Shown: in pieces, positions 58,250 to 64,000 of the stretch | Layout of the letters: each line of letters begins with the position of its first letter | Numbering within the stretch: position 1 is the stretch's first letter | Source: Mayamaea pseudoterrestris | Taxonomy: Eukaryota; Bacillariophyta; Bacillariophyceae; Sellaphorales; Sellaphoraceae | Length of the DNA stretch: 64,000 nucleotides | Direction of reading: 5' to 3' | NCBI GenBank assembly: GCA_027923505.1 | Contig: BROI01000005.1 | Coordinates: 310,001-374,000 of the forward strand | Notes under the pieces: generated by a model | Seen by the model: the letters and a program-made list of their open reading frames with translations, nothing else | Databases searched by the model: none | Told to the model about the DNA's origin: nothing | Translations under genes and position numbers: made by a program

Positions 58250-59734
58250 ATGCTGAGCGCTCAGAGAGAAGTAGAGTCGAGCAATATAAGCCATACTGCC
58301 TTTCAATATGCTACCGAGAGCGATTCACCGTTGCAAACTGCAGCATTGCAACAGGCAATGACAACGACTGCAACATTGTACGCACCACAAACTACTAGCT
58401 CCAACGTTCAACTCTCTTGCTTGTATACAAAGCACAAGACGCAAAAGCGCAAAGTATGGCAGGATGGACGTCTTGTGCTGCATGGACAGCTTCGGGCTGT
58501 GTTGCACAATGCCAATCCAGCCGTCGGCTCGAGCGATCCTGTCATTGATCAGTGCGAATTGGCCTCACCGCAAATGCAGAGTCTGCAGCATTGCGGAGTT
58601 CAATTGGAAATGGAGAAGCATTTAGTGACAGTGGAAGGTCCTTGGAATGGTAGTCAGCAACATAGAATAATTGGGGCGCCTGTTGCAGCTGCACCGTTAC
58701 CATCCAGCGGCATGCTTAAAGTTCTTACGAAAAAGTATCAAGCTCCAGCAAAGAAGGCTCCGAATCCTCCAAATATGCAGGCGGCCGCGTCAGTTTTGGC
58801 TCGACGAAAGCGGCCGCTGCAGCCTGGAGAGTTGCAGCGACAATACTATGGAGTGGCTGCTACTGCTGCAAGTGAAATGCAAGGCGCTGGACAGCAGTAT
58901 TTGCAAATGCAAGTTCCGTATTCTCCTGCAACTACCTTGCCACCGCAGCAACATGAAGCTCAGCAGCCAGTCTATGCGCCTATGAAGTATACAATGCGAC
59001 CGCCTGCAGCGACTGCAAATCAGCCGCCATTAAACCAGTTTCAGCAGCAACAGCATTCATTTACTTTCAACCATGCACCTGCACAACACCATCAGTCCTC
59101 GACTCACAACACGCAGCAGCAAAGTACTCCTCCACCGCATTTGCCGCCAACTGCCCACCAGCAGCAGCAACAGCATCAAGCAGCGTCGTTTCAACCGCAG
59201 CAGCAGCCAGCTGCTCTGCACCAGCCGCCCATTGCTGCCAATCAAAGCACTCGTCAATCCGAACCAGCTCCCTTGCGCAAGAAACAAAAACCAAGCTTAA
59301 TAAGAAACAATGGATTTGATCCGCACTCATTTTACGATAAGGATGACAGTGACGACGAAGATGAACTTGGGTTTGATGTGAATCGTCCGCCGCAGCAGTT
59401 TGTCGTTCCTTCGCCTCGGCCGGTTCCGTTTCGGATTGAACACGGAACGGAGCATGCTGAAAACCCGGGGCCTTTTATTCAGCCAGAAGCATTTCGAATG
59501 AATCATGCATTGGAGCAAGATATTTCTGCGAATACGACCCAACCAAGTCTGTTTCAATCGAGTCACGAAGCGCCATCGCCGACGATTCGAAAGCCTCCAA
59601 CTGGTACAACAGATGGCACAACCATGACGGATTATGAATTGCTGGCGCTCTTTGGAGCAGCTCCACCAAAGCCGGCTGGAGAGTTTTCCTTGCCGGACCA
59701 AGATGACTCGTCGTCGAGCGATGAAGATTCCTAA
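58250..59734 (+). CDS. DUF2439 (ZGRF1/Mte1 N-terminal type) protein with Gln/Pro-rich body
   Basis: The product is 494 residues from ATG 58250. Residues about 52-140 form a DUF2439 domain: SCLYTKHKTQKRKVWQDGRL, then a Leu/Gln segment and LVTVEGPW. This domain heads ZGRF1, fungal Mte1 and fission yeast Dbl2, which act on branched DNA with recombination helicases. Here no helicase or GRF zinc finger follows. The rest is a disordered Gln/Pro/His-rich stretch (about 220-340) and an acidic tail (DDSDDEDELGFDV and DQDDSSSSDEDS). It resembles the short Mte1/Dbl2 forms more than vertebrate ZGRF1. A nuclear role in homologous recombination is inferred from the domain. Confidence 0.82.
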   Translation: MLSAQREVESSNISHTAFQYATESDSPLQTAALQQAMTTTATLYAPQTTSSNVQLSCLYTKHKTQKRKVWQDGRLVLHGQLRAVLHNANPAVGSSDPVIDQCELASPQMQSLQHCGVQLEMEKHLVTVEGPWNGSQQHRIIGAPVAAAPLPSSGMLKVLTKKYQAPAKKAPNPPNMQAAASVLARRKRPLQPGELQRQYYGVAATAASEMQGAGQQYLQMQVPYSPATTLPPQQHEAQQPVYAPMKYTMRPPAATANQPPLNQFQQQQHSFTFNHAPAQHHQSSTHNTQQQSTPPPHLPPTAHQQQQQHQAASFQPQQQPAALHQPPIAANQSTRQSEPAPLRKKQKPSLIRNNGFDPHSFYDKDDSDDEDELGFDVNRPPQQFVVPSPRPVPFRIEHGTEHAENPGPFIQPEAFRMNHALEQDISANTTQPSLFQSSHEAPSPTIRKPPTGTTDGTTMTDYELLALFGAAPPKPAGEFSLPDQDDSSSSDEDS

Positions 59735-60807
59735 CTAATGAACAGATATTTCGCGCATGAGCTGGATTCTATCTTTCTTTCTAGAGTCTATTCAATATAA
59801 ATTATTTTATGCAATAGAGAATCGTCCAAGGTTTCCTCCATTCAGGTAGCCATTATTGCGAAAAGCTACATCGAATTCACCCTGTGGAGGTAACTCGATA
59901 TAGCTGCATTAAGGACCAATCGACAAAGATAGCTGTCGAAGCTGCTGTCGCTGAATCTTTGAATATGGCGATTCCTGTAGTAGGTAGACTCGCCTGCAAT
60001 GTTCTCAGTTTGCATAATGTATATAGCATAACTCATTACAGTGTACATCGCGTCGTTAACAATTAAAGGCAGCGATCAAGAGACTGCATGACATCCCTGC
60101 CTTTCTGACAAGCTGTTGATTGTCGTTCGTCGCATAACGCATAAAGACTGCATTACTCTAGTGCAGACCCTCGACCCGGTACTGAACACGTTTTGGACTT
60201 AACGCCATGACCGACACAAACTTACGCCGTAGGATGGGGTGCAAAACGCACCATCTAGTTATTGCAACCATTTTTTTATTTACTACTGTATATGATAAAC
60301 TAATAGCCACCATCAAAACATTCTTTTATTGGTGAAATATGAGGCGTAAAGGCATTTTCATGGCAGATTGTGAGCCAGTCGATGAGCAGTCGATGAGCGG
60401 GCCACTGCAATTTGAGCCAGCCGAGCATTTCGAGGGTCCAGGGGTGAAATTCACCGCGATACATCGCGGTGCAGACCCTCAGACCCTCACGTGGCCTCTA
60501 CTTAAGCCTTCTTAAGTGGCACGTGAATAGATACCGTTACTCTTCATTACTATTCTCTGACTGACTCATAGTAACCTTTTACTCATCGCCAAAGCTTGAG
60601 GGCGTGAATTCGTCGAATCGAGAAACGTCGCTGACTTAATGAACTGCAGGCAATTTCTGGATATGACTCATTTTCCAGTCACACTTCGTGGTTTTGCATG
60701 ACATTTGCTGTTTCGTGGTGCGACAACAACGACGAAAAACGAAACGTCCGTTCTGCAAATGAAAATGTGAGGAGGCCAACCCAACACAACATGTTCCATG
60801 CCTTACC
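59735..60807. other. Intergenic, about 1.07 kb, palindrome-rich upstream region of the CENP-I gene
   Basis: No coding frame above 60 codons is convincing. A possible hairpin lies at 60233-60255 (arms built on GGTGC/GCACC) followed by TTTTTTT near 60271. GTGCAGACCCTC occurs at 60161-60172 and 60469-60480. From 60376 to 60525 there is a cluster of tandem and inverted repeats, listed separately. A small noncoding RNA cannot be excluded, but no known family was recognised. Confidence 0.45.
60376..60525. promoter_or_regulatory. Cluster of tandem and inverted repeats upstream of the CENP-I gene
   Basis: In order: CAGTCGATGAG twice in tandem (60376-60397); GGTGAAATTCACC, arms of six around one base (60443-60455); CACCGCGATACATCGCGGTG, perfect arms of nine around AC (60452-60471); and an imperfect hairpin (60488-60525) whose ends are both the G-box CACGTG and whose core is ACTTAAG/CTTAAGT. 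CACGTG is the classic site for bHLH and some bZIP factors. The cluster ends 282 bp before ATG 60808. A regulatory role is inferred. Confidence 0.5.
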
Positions 60808-62865
60808 ATGACCAACACCTTTGAGGACGCATTTGGTCCATTATCACATCACTTGTTTCCTGATGGATGCCCAGACCAATCGCTAGCTGCTGTGTGGCCG
60901 CATCCGATGACAAGGACTCGACGAGCCACTCCGACCGTCACATCTAGCGCGCTCGCACTCGAATCCCTTGATCATTTGCGAATTTATGCGAAACAACATG
61001 GACTAACCAGCGATGAACTTTCAGCAGTGGCTTGGGTGTCACATCAAATGGCCACTGCAACGGATTTGGCGAGTGTTTTAGTGAAGAATGAGCACCACTT
61101 CAAGACAGTCGTCAGGTGCTTGCTGCCGAAGACGCAACGATCCTTTACACGCGCCGTAGTCAGTCGCCTACTTTCCATACACTTTACCAAAGGGCGAGTT
61201 GGGGTTTTGAGATTTCTGACGCTTGCCATACAAACTGGTGACTGGCTTGAACTAGACGCAATGATGTTATTGACGAACTCACAAGTGTACGCTGGTATAT
61301 TTCAATCAGCGCTGCAACCTGCTTGTTGCGCCGATGCTGTTTCGCTACTGCTTCGGTTGACTTGTGCAAAGCATGCCACGAAACGTTGTATCCGGCGTAT
61401 GGAGATTGCACTAGTGCGATACGCCGACAAAGTGAAGCCACTGACGCTTCTCCTGAGTTTGATGCAATGCCTCAACAATGACTCTACAAAGTACGTCGCA
61501 GCAACAAATGTGTCATTGTTAACGAATACTCCCGATAAACAATGGGTACAAGACTTTGCTACAAGAACCATTGCGCAAGAGCCATTACGAAAGAAGGTAC
61601 AGTCCACTTTAACAGATACACTAAGCAAACCTCTTGCTTATTCTGGACGATTGGTGGACTTATTGTCCAACCAAGATATTCAGCGGTCTATCCTGCTCTC
61701 CAAAACGGAACAACGCCGGCTACAAGCCATACTCGCTGAGGGCCTCCACGAAGAATGGTTCGTCGAGTCACTGGCGGATGAGGGTGGTGTGCTTTCAACG
61801 CAGAATCAATCACGTTTAGAGCTCCTTTCGGCTTTAAATTTATTTGTCGAAAGAACCGACTGGCTGCTTTCTGATGTTGAACAATTTGTGGTCAATACAG
61901 TTTTGTCAAATTGGGATGGAACTGAGTTGCCGTTTGGCAGTATTCTATGCAGAGGATTGATTCCTCGTCTACGGCCGTTCCAACCATGCGAGCTTCTTGA
62001 CTATGGCGCTTTGTATTTGTTGGCGCCACACTTTTTGTATGGAACAACTGCTCAGCGGACGATGGTTATGGCGGCGTTCATTGGAGTCGTAAATCGTTGG
62101 TCGCGACTAGCATTGATTGCTGTGGAGTCGGCGGACGAGGAAGGTGCTGGTTCAAATAAGATTGATGTTAATTTGGCTGAGACGATCGACAGCCTCATAA
62201 ACTACGTCGAGGACTTGTGTTTGACAGCGCTTCTGCTGGAAAAGCGTGAAAATGAAGGACTGCGAATGTTGATCCTGGACTTCTATGAGGCAGTGTTTGC
62301 GGCATGGGACACTCGCCCAAACATTTCGATGTCAAAAATCAATTTTGCGATAGTGCAGAGGCTCATTCTGTCCCCATCTGCCATTATTTTGGAGAGGTTT
62401 TGTCATCTGTTGACGAAAGTCGCCTTAAAGGAGTCTACCAGTTTTGTCATCGCTCAGGACGAGCAACACGTCGCAAATTCTTTTCCCTTTGATGCGGCCG
62501 TATCTCATGCCTTATGGCCGTCTGCAAACCAAAAGCCAACTTCTAGTTTATTTGATGAAGTAAGTGAAGAGACGCGACAAGCGATGAGTTTTGGCGTTGA
62601 CGAAGAAGTACCAAACGCTGTGAATATTGTTAATAGTGTGGCGTTTGCTGGCTATGCGCTCGGCTTTATAAAAGAAAGACCAGGTAACGGCCTGCCGAAC
62701 ACAAGTACATCAGTAATACTTGCAGATATGTGTGAGGGGAACCTGCCTGACTATCTTGAATATTTGCGACGACAAGGTTTCAGTGGGATTCCTTCTCTTT
62801 GGCACCATCACAACGGCAATTTACAGACGCTCGATCCGTCAGTCCGTCATACAGCGGCGTTATAA
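60808..62865 (+). CDS. CENPI: Kinetochore protein CENP-I / Mis6 homologue
   Basis: CENP-I is part of the inner kinetochore (CCAN), which links CENP-A chromatin to the outer kinetochore and supports CENP-A loading. The 685-residue product matches the family length and keeps its order of features. An N-terminal helical repeat region holds a conserved VLRFLTLAIQTGDWLELD and a following VYAGIFQSAL block, comparable to the human LYGFFFASL region. The middle has NWDGTELPFGSIL, like the human LWDGLCCRSQFLQL stretch. Near the C-terminus ILDFYEAVFAAW parallels ILDFYEKV, NSVAFAGYALGFIKE parallels HPSFLSYAVSFLLQE, and DYLEYLRRQGFSGI parallels YLDYLFSQGLQGL. These comparisons are from memory of the family, not from an alignment. 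No intron is seen. Confidence 0.85.
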   Translation: MTNTFEDAFGPLSHHLFPDGCPDQSLAAVWPHPMTRTRRATPTVTSSALALESLDHLRIYAKQHGLTSDELSAVAWVSHQMATATDLASVLVKNEHHFKTVVRCLLPKTQRSFTRAVVSRLLSIHFTKGRVGVLRFLTLAIQTGDWLELDAMMLLTNSQVYAGIFQSALQPACCADAVSLLLRLTCAKHATKRCIRRMEIALVRYADKVKPLTLLLSLMQCLNNDSTKYVAATNVSLLTNTPDKQWVQDFATRTIAQEPLRKKVQSTLTDTLSKPLAYSGRLVDLLSNQDIQRSILLSKTEQRRLQAILAEGLHEEWFVESLADEGGVLSTQNQSRLELLSALNLFVERTDWLLSDVEQFVVNTVLSNWDGTELPFGSILCRGLIPRLRPFQPCELLDYGALYLLAPHFLYGTTAQRTMVMAAFIGVVNRWSRLALIAVESADEEGAGSNKIDVNLAETIDSLINYVEDLCLTALLLEKRENEGLRMLILDFYEAVFAAWDTRPNISMSKINFAIVQRLILSPSAIILERFCHLLTKVALKESTSFVIAQDEQHVANSFPFDAAVSHALWPSANQKPTSSLFDEVSEETRQAMSFGVDEEVPNAVNIVNSVAFAGYALGFIKERPGNGLPNTSTSVILADMCEGNLPDYLEYLRRQGFSGIPSLWHHHNGNLQTLDPSVRHTAAL

Positions 62866-63132
62866 GAGGCTTTTAAGAAAGGTTACATTTGGCATAGTCT
62901 ACATGAGTATGTCTTGTCTAGGACATGAGAGAGATAGCTAAGCAGATGAATGCAATGCTGCCACGCGAATGAACAATGTCGCACCGGGTAAAAGCGCGAG
63001 TCGCATTCCAAAAAAATGCCGCGGCGTCGTCATCATGGCTGGGATGTGAAAGGATCCTTCATCCATCAAGCGCCCTTGTCTTTCATAGCTGCATCTTTAA
63101 CCGAACCTTCACAGTTGGCTGAGCTGAATATA
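62866..63132. other. Intergenic, 267 bp
   Basis: This is the 3' flank of the CENP-I gene and the upstream region of the right-edge gene. No recognisable element was seen. Confidence 0.4.
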
Positions 63133-64000
63133 ATGTTCCAGATGATTTGGATTCATCTGATTGTCCTTTCATGGCTGTCGATTGCGACTAATGCTTCGAG
63201 CAATCGTCATCATGACGCTGCGGCACCATCCGCGCCGAGCGCTGCAGATACTTCCTTGGCGCAAGGCACAATGCTGCAGATACAAGTCAAAATTCGACGC
63301 GACATACCATCAGATCCTGAAAATCAATATTATGTATCCATTGATCCTATCATTGAAGGAAATGATTCGCGATTAGATTCAGAAACGACAATGACGGCTG
63401 CTTCCTCAAGTGAATATACACTCGCCTTGAAATGGACTACATCTACCAGCAATTTACGCTCTTCTGCCGCTGATATAGCAGCTGTCTCATCTGGTCTGCC
63501 TAAAACCTCCGAGCTTCTATTGACTGGGAGTAATTCCGTCTCGCATTTGATTCCTTTTGAACAAGGAAAGAACAGCAAGTCGACCGACGTTGATGACAAT
63601 GATTCCATTTTAATTATCATCTCGCTATGCACACGACGGCGACGCCAAATGAATGAATCTTCCATGGCGTCTGGGCCGATCCAGTACACGGACTTGCGCA
63701 CCTTGAAGCGTCACATTAAAAGGCTGCCGAGAACCATGGCGGCTGCGCTCCGGCGTCGGCAAGATTTGCTCACCACTGTCGAGCTGGAATTTGAGGAGCG
63801 AGGACACCAAAGCGATCTAGCCGATGCTCCGCCTTTCGTCCATGATGCAGCGAGACCGCCACTAATCAAGTCAGCGACGCAACCAGTCTGGCGCGGCAAC
63901 CCAGATACTATCTGCACCGACGCTGGCAATATTTCATCCATTTGCACCGCAGGCCCATCTAGCACGTACTCTACCATGACGACAACAAAGTCTTTTAAAG
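63133..64000 (+). CDS. Secreted or membrane protein of unknown function (3' end outside window)
   Basis: From ATG 63133 the frame stays open to the right edge, giving at least 289 residues. The start is a clear signal peptide (MIWIHLIVLSWLSIATNA). The mature part begins with an Ala/Ser/Pro-rich stretch, then a possible small beta-rich domain (MLQIQVKIRRDIPSDPENQ, YYVSIDPIIEG, YTLALKWTTST). A short hydrophobic patch (SILIIISLC) followed by RRRRQ lies near residues 157-170; it is too short for a sure membrane helix. Later residues are rich in Arg and Ser. No family was recognised. The frame has no stop over 868 bases, and the signal peptide supports coding. Confidence 0.65.
   Translation, partial: MFQMIWIHLIVLSWLSIATNASSNRHHDAAAPSAPSAADTSLAQGTMLQIQVKIRRDIPSDPENQYYVSIDPIIEGNDSRLDSETTMTAASSSEYTLALKWTTSTSNLRSSAADIAAVSSGLPKTSELLLTGSNSVSHLIPFEQGKNSKSTDVDDNDSILIIISLCTRRRRQMNESSMASGPIQYTDLRTLKRHIKRLPRTMAAALRRRQDLLTTVELEFEERGHQSDLADAPPFVHDAARPPLIKSATQPVWRGNPDTICTDAGNISSICTAGPSSTYSTMTTTKSFK

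Noticed and set aside
60233-60277. Hairpin followed by a T run, considered as a small pol III RNA
   Set aside because: There are no A/B boxes or known snRNA motifs, and the stem has bulges; the evidence is too weak for a call.

Overview
The window looks like nuclear DNA of a photosynthetic stramenopile, most likely a diatom. Three unrelated genes begin with a signal peptide ending in an ASAFAP-like site: a DMT transporter (TTA|F), a PHYLLO-type menaquinone/phylloquinone enzyme (ASA|F) and divinyl chlorophyllide reductase (VSA|F). That bipartite presequence is the known import signal for red-derived secondary plastids. A giant PSxxPS surface protein and a secreted protein with a Cys module typical of diatoms agree. 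Genes are dense, with few short GT-AG introns (73 to 112 bp). The species cannot be named from sequence alone.

Layout. 1-11288: the 3' part of a giant repeat protein, with about 67 copies of a 144-bp coding minisatellite, a second small repeat family, a basic Met-rich stretch, an acidic stretch and a C-terminal membrane helix. 11.6-19.0 kb: plastid DMT transporter, a small secreted protein (2 exons), lysine-ketoglutarate reductase/saccharopine dehydrogenase, and a RING membrane protein. 20.1-25.0 kb: a 1646-residue protein with PDZ-like, C2-like, ankyrin-like, CCCH-like and two RRM regions. 25.5-34.5 kb: proteasome lid deubiquitinase RPN11, a 2OG-Fe(II) oxygenase (2 exons), a CRAL-TRIO protein, a dopamine beta-hydroxylase-like copper monooxygenase (3 exons), and XPC/Rad4. 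34.8-42.1 kb: PHYLLO in module order MenF-MenD-MenH-MenC plus a C-terminal SRPBCC/START-like domain. 42.25 kb: initiator tRNA-Met. 42.8-48 kb: a Cys-rich lectin-like secreted protein, DVR, and a type II membrane glycosyltransferase. 48.7-56.2 kb: SERRATE/ARS2 and an unrecognised 1489-residue acidic protein with Ser/Asp repeats. 56.8-64 kb: a LarC-like protein with only the N-terminal module, a ZGRF1-type DUF2439 protein, a CENP-I/Mis6 homologue, and an unrecognised secreted or membrane protein running off the right edge.

How they work together. PHYLLO and DVR both serve photosystem I/chlorophyll biosynthesis in the plastid. RPN11, the RING protein, XPC, SERRATE, the DUF2439 protein and CENP-I are housekeeping nuclear or proteostasis functions with no operon-like link. 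Five gene pairs are arranged head to head with only 240 to 400 bp between start codons, so shared bidirectional promoters are likely. No transposon, virus-like element or CRISPR array was recognised. The best candidates for new biology are the recently homogenised giant repeat gene, the five-part PHYLLO fusion, the duplicated Cys motif in the PDZ/RRM protein, a clear CENP-I in this lineage, and a palindrome-rich stretch upstream of CENP-I.
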